Shown here: positions 18,666 to 26,466 of the stretch, in pieces
Layout of the letters: every line of letters begins with the position of its first letter
How positions within the stretch are numbered: the first letter of the stretch is position 1
NCBI GenBank assembly: GCA_028287865.1
Contig: JAQBOU010000202.1
Span: 1 to 32,823 of the forward strand
Length of the DNA: 32,823 bases
Direction: 5' to 3'
DNA from: Mucilaginibacter sp.
Lineage (GTDB): Bacteria; Bacteroidota; Bacteroidia; Sphingobacteriales; Sphingobacteriaceae
Translations under genes and position numbers: made by a program
The notes under the pieces: generated by a model
What the model saw: only the letters and a program-made list of their open reading frames with translations
The model's database searches: none
What the model was told of the DNA's origin: nothing

Positions 18666-19472
18666 ATGGCAGCAAATACAGTAATAGTTGTACAAGCCAG
18701 AATGTCATCCAGCCGCTTGCCGGGAAAGATTATGTTACCCCTTTTAGGCAAAAGCCTTTTGTGCCGGATGATAGAACGGCTACAGATGGTGAGCCACAAA
18801 GCCATGATAGTTATTGCTACGTCAACGGATAAAGCAGATGATATTGTAACGCGGGAATCTGCCAAAATCGGTGTTCCCTGTTATCGTGGTGATTTAAATA
18901 GTTTACTCGATCGGCATTACCAGGCTGCCAAATTATATGATGCAGATGTTGTACTAAAGATACCATCTGATTGTCCGCTCATTGATCCGCGTATTATTGA
19001 CCTGGTGCTTGATTTTTACTTTACAAATCCGGGAGCATATGATTATGTGAGCAATTTGCATCCTGCCACCTATCCTGATGGTAATGATGTAGAGATAATG
19101 ACCATGGCTTGTCTTGAAAAAACATGGAAAGAAGCTAATAGAATTTTAGAACGGGAGCATACAACTCCTTATATCTGGGAAAACCCAAAAAAATTCCGGA
19201 TAGGGAATGTGCTTTGGCAAACCGGTAAAGATTACTCCATGTCGCACCGTTTTACAATCGACTATGAAGCAGATTATCAATTTATAAAGCGTGTATTTGA
19301 AGAATTATACGATAAAAATCACCGATTTTCATGTGATGATATTTTAACCTTGCTTGATGAGAAGCCGGAGATATATGATATAAATGCTAAATATGCCGGT
19401 GTAAACTGGTACCGTAATCACCTTGAGGAGCTGAAAACTATATCATCCAGCCAAACAAAAATAACTGTCTGA
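18666..19472 (+). CDS. SpsF-type cytidylyltransferase (CMP-ulosonate synthetase-like)
   Basis: 268 residues with a full nucleotidyltransferase signature at the N-terminus: VVQARMSSSRLPGKIMLPLLGK (residues ~7-28) binds the nucleotide. The metal-binding segment KIPSDCPLIDP follows near residues 100-110. PDGNDVEIM and RFTIDYEADYQFI are typical of the SpsF/spore-coat branch of the CMP-Kdo synthetase superfamily. The expected reaction is CTP + sugar acid to CMP-sugar + pyrophosphate in the cytosol. SpsF relatives are less well characterised than NeuA or KdsB, so the sugar is open. No other cytidylyltransferase is present in the cluster, which makes this the likely activation step for the NeuB-type product at 23485-24921. 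It lies 24 bases after the transferase gene. Confidence 0.85.
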   Translation: MAANTVIVVQARMSSSRLPGKIMLPLLGKSLLCRMIERLQMVSHKAMIVIATSTDKADDIVTRESAKIGVPCYRGDLNSLLDRHYQAAKLYDADVVLKIPSDCPLIDPRIIDLVLDFYFTNPGAYDYVSNLHPATYPDGNDVEIMTMACLEKTWKEANRILEREHTTPYIWENPKKFRIGNVLWQTGKDYSMSHRFTIDYEADYQFIKRVFEELYDKNHRFSCDDILTLLDEKPEIYDINAKYAGVNWYRNHLEELKTISSSQTKITV

Positions 19473-19497
19473 TAAAATCTGAAATACTAATATATTA

Positions 19498-20361
19498 ATG
19501 CAGTTTACTACCACACATATTAACCAACTTGAGGCCACTGCTTTAAATGTACGTGAGCACATTATTAAAATGTCGACCGATGGCGGCTGCTTTGTTGGCG
19601 CATCGTTATCTGCCGCCGATCTGATTGTTTACCTGTATTCGGATTTTCTGAATATCAACAAAAACAACCTGGATGATCCAAACCGTGATTACCTGTTCCT
19701 TTCTAAGGGGCATGATGTGCCTGCACTATATGGCACATTTGCAGAACTGGGATTATTGGAAAAAGAAAGGTTAAAAAACCATCTGTCTGTAAATGACCAT
19801 ATTTACTGGCATCCAAATACAAAAATACCCGGTATAGAATTTCATTCAGGCTCTTTAGGTCATTTGCCGTCGGTAGCAATTGGCGTTGCCATGGATATTA
19901 AAATAAAAGGCGGCACAAACAAAGTGGTTTGTATAATGGGCGATGGCGAGTTAAATGAGGGAACCTGCTGGGAGGCGGTACTTGTGGCCAATGCTTATAA
20001 ATTAGACAATTTGATATTTGTGATAGACCGCAATCAGTTTCAGGCGAATATGGCTACTGAAGACCTGGTTCCCCTGGAACCATTGTATGATAAGTTCACT
20101 GCATTTGGTGCAGCGGTTAAAAGAATAAACGGGCACAGTTTTGAAGCTTTACACGAAGCATTTTCGGCTTATCCCTTTCAAACCAGTAAGCTGAATGTAG
20201 TAATTGCTGATACCGTAAGAGGCAGGGGATTGCCTAGCATAGAAAGCCGCGCCGACAGGTGGTTCTGCAACTTTACTTCATCTGAAGTAGAAGATTTACT
20301 TAAAGAGTTGCACGGTGAACACTTAACTCAATTAACATCAGAAACTCTAGTAGTCAGATAA
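19498..20361 (+). CDS. Split transketolase, N-terminal (thiamine diphosphate-binding) subunit
   Basis: 287 residues. It has the thiamine-diphosphate motif GDGELNEGTCWEA (G148-D149-G150) running to VIDRNQFQ, the GDG-x(26-28)-N pattern, and upstream SKGHDVPALYGTFAELG and FHSGSLGHLPSVAIGVA, both characteristic of transketolase. Full-length transketolases are about 650 residues in one chain; here the N- and C-terminal parts are separate genes one base apart, as in several archaeal and sugar-specialised transketolases. The pair should transfer a two-carbon ketol group between sugar phosphates or a related aldehyde. Its place in a ulosonate-type cluster suggests that it builds or shortens the sugar precursor and is not the housekeeping enzyme. 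Confidence 0.92.
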   Translation: MQFTTTHINQLEATALNVREHIIKMSTDGGCFVGASLSAADLIVYLYSDFLNINKNNLDDPNRDYLFLSKGHDVPALYGTFAELGLLEKERLKNHLSVNDHIYWHPNTKIPGIEFHSGSLGHLPSVAIGVAMDIKIKGGTNKVVCIMGDGELNEGTCWEAVLVANAYKLDNLIFVIDRNQFQANMATEDLVPLEPLYDKFTAFGAAVKRINGHSFEALHEAFSAYPFQTSKLNVVIADTVRGRGLPSIESRADRWFCNFTSSEVEDLLKELHGEHLTQLTSETLVVR

Positions 20362-20362
20362 C

Positions 20363-21301
20363 ATGTCATACGAAGAATTACTTACAGAGACCGCTTTATC
20401 AGATGACCGTTTTATTGTGATGACAGCGGAAAATCGTGCGCTGGTGCGGAACATACCTGCCAAATTAGGTAACCGTTTTATTGATACAGGAATCACCGAA
20501 CAAACCATGGTCGGCGCTGCTGCAGGTTTGGCTTTGCGCGGGCGTATACCGGTAATACATGCCCTGGCATCGTTTTTATCTATGCGCGCATTTGAATTTG
20601 TTCGCACAGATGCGGGAATACCAAATCTACCGGTTAAACTTAGCAGTTTTATTCCGGGTTTTTTGTCAGATGGAAATGGTCCTACTCACCAGGCGCTTGA
20701 AGATATCTCGCTGATGCGGGGCATTCCAAACATAACAGTATTTGCTCCTGCTGATGAAGATGACCTTGTGAAAATGCTGCCGCAAATTTGGAATCATCCA
20801 AATCCTTCATACGTGCGTATCAACACGCGTAAAACAGATTATCAGCATACGCCCTTTGAATGGGGCAAAGCCGAAATAATTGCTAAAGGCGATGACGTTA
20901 CCATACTAACCTATGGTTTGTTATTTGAACAAGCATTGATAGCAACCGATATACTTAAAAAAGAAGGCTTATCTGTAGGATTGATCAATATCCGCAGCCT
21001 TAAGCCAATTGATGAACGGGCAATATTAGAAGCTACCCGCGATAGCAGTCTTACTGTAACGCTCGAAGACCATTTCCTTACCGGAGGTTTATACAGCATT
21101 GTTGCAGAACTATTATTAAAACACGGCCTTACTGCTAATATTTTACCGATTGCATTGAACGAAAAATGGTTTAAGCCATCCTTATTGCCCAATGTTTTGG
21201 AGTACGAAGGATTTACAGGAAAACAGATAGCCGAAAAAATATTAGGCTACAAAACTTTTTACAAACAACCGGAGATTTCGATCCCGCAATTTTCTGAATG
21301 A
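20363..21301 (+). CDS. Split transketolase, C-terminal (pyrimidine-binding) subunit
   Basis: 312 residues, starting one base after the stop of the N-terminal subunit, so almost surely translated together. The PYR domain shows RFIDTGITEQTMVGAAAGLA with catalytic Glu46 (equivalent to Glu418 of yeast transketolase) and SDGNGPTHQALEDISLMRGIPN. The C-terminal transketolase domain begins near residue 185 (DDVTILTYGLLFEQAL) and has SLKPIDERAI and TLEDHFLTGGL. All expected features of an active subunit are visible. Substrate residues cannot be assigned by eye. A dehydrogenase E1-beta-like alternative is less likely because the partner is a transketolase N-terminal protein. Confidence 0.92.
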   Translation: MSYEELLTETALSDDRFIVMTAENRALVRNIPAKLGNRFIDTGITEQTMVGAAAGLALRGRIPVIHALASFLSMRAFEFVRTDAGIPNLPVKLSSFIPGFLSDGNGPTHQALEDISLMRGIPNITVFAPADEDDLVKMLPQIWNHPNPSYVRINTRKTDYQHTPFEWGKAEIIAKGDDVTILTYGLLFEQALIATDILKKEGLSVGLINIRSLKPIDERAILEATRDSSLTVTLEDHFLTGGLYSIVAELLLKHGLTANILPIALNEKWFKPSLLPNVLEYEGFTGKQIAEKILGYKTFYKQPEISIPQFSE

Positions 21302-21317
21302 TAAATACTGACATATT

Positions 21318-22655
21318 ATGCCAAATTCTATACAATTTAATGAGGGTTATCCTGAAATAACGAAATCAAACGAACTGTATCAACGCGCTTTAAAAGTGCA
21401 GAAACCTGTTACGCAAACACTTGCAAAAGGGCCAGGACAATTTACCAACGGCGTCGCCCCCAAATATTTGCAAAAGGCAAAAGGTGCTCATGTTTGGGAT
21501 GTTGACGGTAACGAATACATTGATTTTAATTCTGCTATAGGCCCAATCTCTTTAGGTTATGCTTATCCAGCTGTTGATGAAGCTATAAAAAAACAACTGG
21601 AGGACGGCATCACATTTTCACTGATGCACCCGCTGGAAGTGGAACTGTCTGAATTAGTACAACAGGTAATACCAAATGCCGAAGCAGTAAAAATAGCAAA
21701 AACCGGAGCGGATGTTTGCTCCGCAGCCATACGTGTTGCACGTGCTTTTACCGGTCGTGAAAAGATATTTTGCTGTGGATACCATGGCTGGCACGATTGG
21801 TATATCGGCATTACCAGTCGCAATGCAGGCATCCCGGAGGCTATCCAGAACATGACCTACACTTTTGAGTATAATGACATCGAAGCAATAAAAGCGGCCC
21901 TTGATGAAACTGTTGCAGCCCTAATCTTGGAGCCCTTTATTTTTGAAGCACCCAAACCGGGTTTCCTGAAAGAGCTTGCTGAGGTATGCAAAGCCAACGG
22001 TACCTTGTTGATTTTTGATGAAATGTGGACAGGCTTCCGCATAGCCCTGGGCGGTGCGCAGGAATATTTTAATGTAAAGCCCGATTTGGCAGTTTATTCA
22101 AAAGCGTGTGCAAATGGCATGCCTATAGCCCTGCTTACCGGTCGTGCGGATGTTATGGAACTATTTAATTCATCGGTTTTTAGTTATACTACTTTCGGCG
22201 GTGAAGCATTATCGCTGGCGGCATGTATTGCTACTATCAATGAGTTGCGTGATAAAAATGTACCAAAATACCTTGATGAAAAAGGAGGGTTACTAAAAGA
22301 TGGCTATAACGCAATCGCAATTGAAACCGGAATGGATCTTTATACACGTTGCATAGGTTACAACTGCCGCTCCATGGTGACATTTACCGCTGAAGCGGGT
22401 AACGGGCTCGAGGTTAAAACATTGATGCAGCAGGAAATGATTAAACGCGGCGTATTATGGGCGGGCTTTCATAATATGTGTTACAGCCATAGTGATGAAG
22501 ATATTGCCTATACGCTTTCGGCTTACCGGGATGTGATGCGTATTATGAAAGAAGCGATACTAAGTGGCAATATTAAACAATATTTAAAAGGCGAAGTACT
22601 GGAGGCGGTTTTCAGAAAAGTAAATAATTACAATATCAAACCTAAAGCAGTATAG
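21318..22655 (+). CDS. Class III PLP-dependent aminotransferase (glutamate-1-semialdehyde aminomutase-like)
   Basis: 445 residues. The cofactor lysine is K262 in VYSKACANGMPIA. The PLP aspartate is in LIFDEMWTGFR, the phosphate/ring region is CCGYHGWHDWYIG, and TTFGGEALSLAA is typical of the GSA-aminomutase branch. Heme synthesis is unlikely: there are no hem genes nearby and the gene sits inside a sugar-acid cluster. Class III sugar aminotransferases usually act on an aldehyde or a terminal keto carbon, so this enzyme may place an amino group on a ketose or aldose intermediate made by the transketolase or the SDR. That substrate is inference. The gene starts 16 bases after the transketolase subunit and ends 9 bases before the SDR. 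Confidence 0.88.
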   Translation: MPNSIQFNEGYPEITKSNELYQRALKVQKPVTQTLAKGPGQFTNGVAPKYLQKAKGAHVWDVDGNEYIDFNSAIGPISLGYAYPAVDEAIKKQLEDGITFSLMHPLEVELSELVQQVIPNAEAVKIAKTGADVCSAAIRVARAFTGREKIFCCGYHGWHDWYIGITSRNAGIPEAIQNMTYTFEYNDIEAIKAALDETVAALILEPFIFEAPKPGFLKELAEVCKANGTLLIFDEMWTGFRIALGGAQEYFNVKPDLAVYSKACANGMPIALLTGRADVMELFNSSVFSYTTFGGEALSLAACIATINELRDKNVPKYLDEKGGLLKDGYNAIAIETGMDLYTRCIGYNCRSMVTFTAEAGNGLEVKTLMQQEMIKRGVLWAGFHNMCYSHSDEDIAYTLSAYRDVMRIMKEAILSGNIKQYLKGEVLEAVFRKVNNYNIKPKAV

Positions 22656-22664
22656 AAAAAATCT

Positions 22665-23468
22665 ATGGAACTGTTTTCGTTAAAAAATAAAACTGCTATT
22701 GTTACCGGTGCATTAGGCTTGCTGGGTAAAAAGCATTGTGAGGCGCTTGCAGACGCAGGTGCAAATGTTATAGTAGCTGACCTGGATGAGGGCGGTGCTG
22801 AGGAGTTTGCAAAAAGCCTTGGTGAGCAGCATTGTGGGCTAAAGGTTGATGTAACAAGCGAACGTTATTTGAAAATAGCACGTGATAAAATATCGGCCCG
22901 TTACGGCACTATAGACATATTAGTGAACAATGCCGCCATCAACGATATGTTCGAAAATCCGGTCCTTGCAAAGGAGCTATCGGCATTTGAGAATTATCCG
23001 CTGGATGCCTTTAAAAAATCATTAGACGTTAACATTATCGGAGTATTTCTTGCATCGCAGGTTTTTGGTACGGTAATGGCGAACCAGGGTAATGGAAGTA
23101 TTATCAATATTGCCTCGACCTATGGGATTGTTGGTCCCGACCAATCCATTTATCGTGACGCACATGGCGAACAAACATTTTATAAATCACCGGTATATCC
23201 AGTTACCAAAGGAGCGGTTGTAAACTTTACCCGATTCTTAGCCGCTTACTGGGGACATAAAGGGATAAGGGTAAATACGCTTTCGCCCGGCGGTGTTGAA
23301 AATGAGCAAAACGAATTTTTTATTCAGAATTATTCAGCTAAGACTTTATTAGGACGCATGGCCAGACCGGCAGATTATCAGGGGGCATTGGTTTTTTTAG
23401 CCAGCGAGGCATCGGCCTATATGACCGGGGCAAACCTTGTAGTTGACGGAGGATGGACGGCAATTTAA
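22665..23468 (+). CDS. Short-chain dehydrogenase/reductase
   Basis: 267 residues, classical SDR size. The dinucleotide-binding motif is TGALGLLG near residue 15, with an acidic residue after the second strand (VADLDEG) that points to NAD(H) preference. NNAAI follows the fourth strand. The catalytic residues are Ser151 (INIASTYG), Tyr178 and Lys182 (YPVTK), and the C-terminus shows RVNTLSPGGV and the usual VDGGW ending. It should oxidise or reduce a hydroxyl or keto group, probably making the ketone for the neighbouring aminotransferase or reducing its product. The frame of the next gene is open across the end of this one, but the true start of that gene lies 17 bases downstream. Confidence 0.9.
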   Translation: MELFSLKNKTAIVTGALGLLGKKHCEALADAGANVIVADLDEGGAEEFAKSLGEQHCGLKVDVTSERYLKIARDKISARYGTIDILVNNAAINDMFENPVLAKELSAFENYPLDAFKKSLDVNIIGVFLASQVFGTVMANQGNGSIINIASTYGIVGPDQSIYRDAHGEQTFYKSPVYPVTKGAVVNFTRFLAAYWGHKGIRVNTLSPGGVENEQNEFFIQNYSAKTLLGRMARPADYQGALVFLASEASAYMTGANLVVDGGWTAI

Positions 23469-23484
23469 ATCTAAACTAAATATA

Positions 23485-24921
23485 ATGGAAAAGATGTTAA
23501 AAGACAAGCTTTCACGTATCAAATTACTCCTTACGGATTGTGACGGCGTATTAACTGATGGGGGTGTTTATTATGGTGAAACGGGAGAAGCATTGAAAAG
23601 GTTTGATATCCGGGACGGCATGGGAGTTGAACGCTTACGCAATTTTGCAGGTGTAGCTACCGGAATTATTACAGGCGAACTTTCGCCATCATTAATTAAA
23701 CGCGCTGAAAAGTTAAAGATCACCGAATTACACTTAGGCGCTAAAGATAAACCGGCTGTATTTAAGGAAATATTGAGTCGCCTGAATTTACAACCTGAGG
23801 AGGTTGCCTATATTGGTGATGATACCAATGACCTGGAGATAATGAAGCTTGCAGGAGTAACGGCCTGCCCTGCCAATGCTATTTCTTTTGTAAAAGAGGT
23901 GGCAGCAGTTGTCTGTGAAAACAATGGCGGTCACGGTTGCTTCAGGGAAGTTGCCGAGCTAATCATAGCATCCCGCCAGGCCGAAAAGCCTGTAGGGCTT
24001 TTGTATGAGACTATAACATTAAACACGGGTAATAAAATTGGCCCCGGCGAGCCTTGTTATATCATCGCTGAGATAGGCATTAACCATAACGGATCATTGG
24101 AAATTGCAAAAAAACTCATTGATGAAGCCGTTGCTGCTAAAGCTACTGCTGTTAAATTTCAAAAAAGAACCCCCGAGATCTGTGTGCCGAAAGACCAATG
24201 GAATATTATGCGCGATACACCATGGGGCCGTATAAGCTACATTGACTATAAACGTAAAACAGAATTTGGTATTGCCGAGTATGCAACCATTGATCAGTAT
24301 TGCAAAAAACAGGGGATAGATTGGTTTGTATCAACCTGGGATGTAGAGGCGGTAGATTTTATGGAGCAGTTTGATACGCCCTTATATAAACTGGCATCGG
24401 CTTCGCTTACCGATTTTCCGCTTATTAACCGCATACTTTTAACCGGCAAACCGCTGATGCTTTCAACCGGTATGTCAACCAATAAGGAGATTGACGATGC
24501 GGTTAACCTTGTAAAGGCATTTGATGAAAACTATCCTTTGCTTATTGCGCATTCCACCTCGGCTTATCCATGTAAGCCTGAGGAACTGAATCTGAAGATG
24601 ATCCAAACGTTGGGTAGTAAGTTTCCAGGCATTCCTATCGGTTATTCTGGTCATGAAACAGGTTTAGCCACCACGGTAGCCGCCGTATCTTTGGGTGCCA
24701 TTTTTGTTGAACGCCATTTTACGCTCGACCGTGCCATGTGGGGATCTGACCACGCTGCATCTGTTGAGCCACAAGGCTTTCAGCGCCTGGTTCGTGACAT
24801 CCGCGATGTAGAGACAGCTACCGGCGATGGGATCAAAAAAGTTTATGAATCAGAACTTGGCGCAATGAAAAGGTTAAGGGTAAATATTAGTGATGACTAT
24901 AAAGATAAGTCGTTAGTATAA
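23485..24921 (+). CDS. Fusion of KdsC-like HAD phosphatase and NeuB-type ulosonic acid synthase
   Basis: 478 residues from ATG 23485; the open frame begins at 23443 inside the SDR gene but the later ATG fits the domain start. Residues 1-170 are a KdsC-like capless HAD phosphatase: LLLTDCDGVLTDGG (D18, D20), GIITGE, KDKPAVF and GDDTND (111-116). Residues ~183-478 are an NeuB domain: YIIAEIGINHNGS (E196), AVKFQKR, DTPWGRISYIDYK, LMLSTGMST, IGYSGHETG, VERHFTLDR. NeuB enzymes condense phosphoenolpyruvate with a C6 sugar (or its phosphate) to a 3-deoxy-2-keto acid; KdsC-like enzymes remove the remaining phosphate, as for KDN-9-phosphate in Bacteroides. The usual C-terminal SAF (antifreeze-like) domain of NeuB is absent: the protein ends right after the barrel. 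The fusion implies a phosphorylated product processed in place. Confidence 0.9.
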   Translation: MEKMLKDKLSRIKLLLTDCDGVLTDGGVYYGETGEALKRFDIRDGMGVERLRNFAGVATGIITGELSPSLIKRAEKLKITELHLGAKDKPAVFKEILSRLNLQPEEVAYIGDDTNDLEIMKLAGVTACPANAISFVKEVAAVVCENNGGHGCFREVAELIIASRQAEKPVGLLYETITLNTGNKIGPGEPCYIIAEIGINHNGSLEIAKKLIDEAVAAKATAVKFQKRTPEICVPKDQWNIMRDTPWGRISYIDYKRKTEFGIAEYATIDQYCKKQGIDWFVSTWDVEAVDFMEQFDTPLYKLASASLTDFPLINRILLTGKPLMLSTGMSTNKEIDDAVNLVKAFDENYPLLIAHSTSAYPCKPEELNLKMIQTLGSKFPGIPIGYSGHETGLATTVAAVSLGAIFVERHFTLDRAMWGSDHAASVEPQGFQRLVRDIRDVETATGDGIKKVYESELGAMKRLRVNISDDYKDKSLV

Positions 24922-24924
24922 ATT

Positions 24925-24991
24925 ATAGTGATGAGTTTGAAACTAAGCTTATTGTAATTTTAAGCACCCTCAGTTTCAAACTCATTACTAT
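24925..24991. repeat. Long inverted repeat closing the ulosonate-type cluster
   Basis: Arms 24925-24944 and 24972-24991 pair over 20 bases with a single G-T wobble (core GATGAGTTTGAAACT / AGTTTCAAACTCATT). Inside the 27-base loop a second small stem GCTTA (24947-24951) / TAAGC (24961-24965) can form. It starts 3 bases past the stop of the fusion gene and sits 30 bases before the next ATG. There is no clean T-run after it, so it could be a terminator, a processed 3' hairpin or a remnant mobile repeat. Confidence 0.6.
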
Positions 24992-25021
24992 TGATAAATT
25001 TAGATTTACTTTTGATTTATA

Positions 25022-25981
25022 ATGACCGTAGTACAGATAACAACTACAATTTTAATATGCTGGGTGATATTCATCATTGTCTGGGAACGGATATCGCCAT
25101 ACCGTAAAGGCCTGCCGTTTTTCAGGGAGGGTTTTTGGATCGATCTGGTTTGGTATACCATCATCCAGAGTTATATTCTTAAAATAGTGATCTTTGATTA
25201 TATCATAAGCCCCCTTCAGCATCATATTGCATGGCAGGGCGTTGCTTTTTTTAAAAGCTGGAGTATAACAGAGCAAGTATTGTTTTTCCTGGTTAGCCAC
25301 GATCTTTATATCTACCTTTTTCATCGCCTGCAACATAGAAGCAAATTATTGTGGCGCACACACGAGGCTCATCATTCGGGTAAACAAGTTGATTTCCTGG
25401 CGGGATCACGTTCTCATGCTGTGGAAATAATCATCAACCAAACCATTGAGTTTGCCCCAATAGTTATTTTGGGTGCACATCCCGAAGTTATACCTATTAA
25501 GGCTATGCTCGATGCTATATTCGGGATGTTTATCCACGCTAACATTAACGTGAAACTGGGTAAGCTTAAATACTTTTTTAATTCGCCCGAGCTGCACTTA
25601 TGGCATCACGCTAATTACTACGAGGTTTTTCATGCTAATTTTTCCACCAAATTTTCGATATGGGATTACCTGTTTGGAACAATTTACGATCCGGGTAATA
25701 AACCTGGCAACGAGCCAGAGAACTGGGGCCTGTATTATGATTTCCCTAAAGACTATTTTTTACAGCATGCTTTCTCTGTAAAGCGCTTTGATGAAAAGCA
25801 ATTGTTAAAACATAAGGGGTTTAAGTACTATTATGAATTGCGGCCAAACGTACTCAAAAGTTTAAAAAAACTTTTTGGTATCCGGAATAATGCAGCTATA
25901 ATTGAGATACATCAGCATGTTAATTTATCACCTGAAAGAATTGAGAAAAATGCCGATGAAAAATTAATATGCAATCAATAA
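25022..25981 (+). CDS. Membrane fatty acid hydroxylase / sterol desaturase-family diiron enzyme
   Basis: 319 residues with several hydrophobic segments (residues ~2-20, 45-65, 85-105, 140-170) separated by the three histidine clusters of the family: HDLYIYLFHRLQH (HD-x6-H-x3-H), HEAHHS, and LHLWHHAN with YEVFHANF. These bind two irons at the cytosolic face of the membrane and use oxygen to hydroxylate or desaturate lipid chains. Relatives with this layout include alkylglycerol monooxygenase and bacterial lipid hydroxylases. Bacteroidota generally lack sterols, so an acyl-chain, sphingolipid or carotenoid-type substrate is more likely. It follows the inverted repeat and leads the SMR gene by 16 bases, so the two may share a message. 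Confidence 0.88.
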   Translation: MTVVQITTTILICWVIFIIVWERISPYRKGLPFFREGFWIDLVWYTIIQSYILKIVIFDYIISPLQHHIAWQGVAFFKSWSITEQVLFFLVSHDLYIYLFHRLQHRSKLLWRTHEAHHSGKQVDFLAGSRSHAVEIIINQTIEFAPIVILGAHPEVIPIKAMLDAIFGMFIHANINVKLGKLKYFFNSPELHLWHHANYYEVFHANFSTKFSIWDYLFGTIYDPGNKPGNEPENWGLYYDFPKDYFLQHAFSVKRFDEKQLLKHKGFKYYYELRPNVLKSLKKLFGIRNNAAIIEIHQHVNLSPERIEKNADEKLICNQ

Positions 25982-25997
25982 CTAATCTTTACACGTA

Positions 25998-26375
25998 TTG
26001 GCCTGGATATATTTGATATTAGCAGCTTCATGCGAAACAGCATGGACATTCTGTTTAAAATTTATGAAGTTCAGCGACCTTAAAACGTTAAGGTTGGGAA
26101 GTTTTTACAGATGGCAGGGAGGGTTGCCTGTATTACTTCCTTTTATTGGTTACATCGCGTTTGGATTGGCAAACATTTACCTGTTCTCACTTGCTATGAA
26201 ACAGCTGCCTACTGCCACTGCATTTGCCGTTTGGACTGCGACCACATTAATCTTCATAAAGGTGGCTGAAGTTGTGTTTTTTCATGAGCGCGTCTTATGG
26301 CCCGAAGTGCTTTTTATGCTGCTGATCATGATAGGAATACTCGGATTAAAAATTTACGCCGTACAAGCTAAATAA
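25998..26375 (+). CDS. Small multidrug resistance (SMR/EmrE-like) membrane protein, TTG start
   Basis: 125 residues starting at TTG 25998. No upstream in-frame ATG exists (stop at 25983), and the first internal ATG would delete the first membrane helix. From TTG the protein begins MAWIYLILAASCETAWTFCLKF, which places Glu13 where EmrE has its proton/substrate Glu14. Four membrane helices follow (near 3-20, 43-63, 70-90, 98-120), including the family's helix 3-4 region FAVWTATTLIFIKVAEVVFFHE. There is an extra ~10-residue loop after helix 1 (DLKTLRLGSFYRWQGG). SMR proteins export cationic drugs, guanidinium compounds or polyamines as dimers; some relatives flip lipids. Only one SMR gene is present. 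Confidence 0.87.
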   Translation: MAWIYLILAASCETAWTFCLKFMKFSDLKTLRLGSFYRWQGGLPVLLPFIGYIAFGLANIYLFSLAMKQLPTATAFAVWTATTLIFIKVAEVVFFHERVLWPEVLFMLLIMIGILGLKIYAVQAK

Positions 26376-26410
26376 AGAAAAACAAGCCTCTATCGTTTTC
26401 TGGTAAATAA

Positions 26411-26438
26411 TTTGCCAGCCGAATCGTTTATATGTTTG
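26411..26438 (+). promoter_or_regulatory. Candidate promoter of the phospholipase C gene
   Basis: TTTG (26411-26414), a 16-base spacer and TATGTTTG (26431-26438) match the Bacteroidota -33/-7 pattern with a slightly short spacer. The -7 box ends 28 bases before ATG 26467, the same geometry as the box before 17592. Confidence 0.45.
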
Positions 26439-26466
26439 AACACCCGCATCATCATTGAAAGCCAAT

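Noticed and set aside
21318..22655. hemL (heme biosynthesis)
   Set aside because: The similarity to glutamate-1-semialdehyde aminomutase is at family level; the context is sugar-acid synthesis with no heme genes.
17592..24921. Assignment to legionaminic, pseudaminic or Neu5Ac synthesis
   Set aside because: No NeuC-type epimerase, LegB/PseB dehydratase, PseC/LegC DegT-type aminotransferase or acetyltransferase is present in the cluster.
17592..24921. Assignment to Kdo8N (8-amino-Kdo) synthesis
   Set aside because: That route uses KdnB, a metal-dependent alcohol dehydrogenase, and KdnA, a DegT-type aminotransferase, acting on Kdo; the enzymes here are an SDR and a class III aminotransferase with an NeuB barrel.
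25007..25014. TACTTTTG box before the lipid hydroxylase gene
   Set aside because: It ends 7 bases before the ATG and has no TTTG at a suitable distance, so a promoter role is doubtful.
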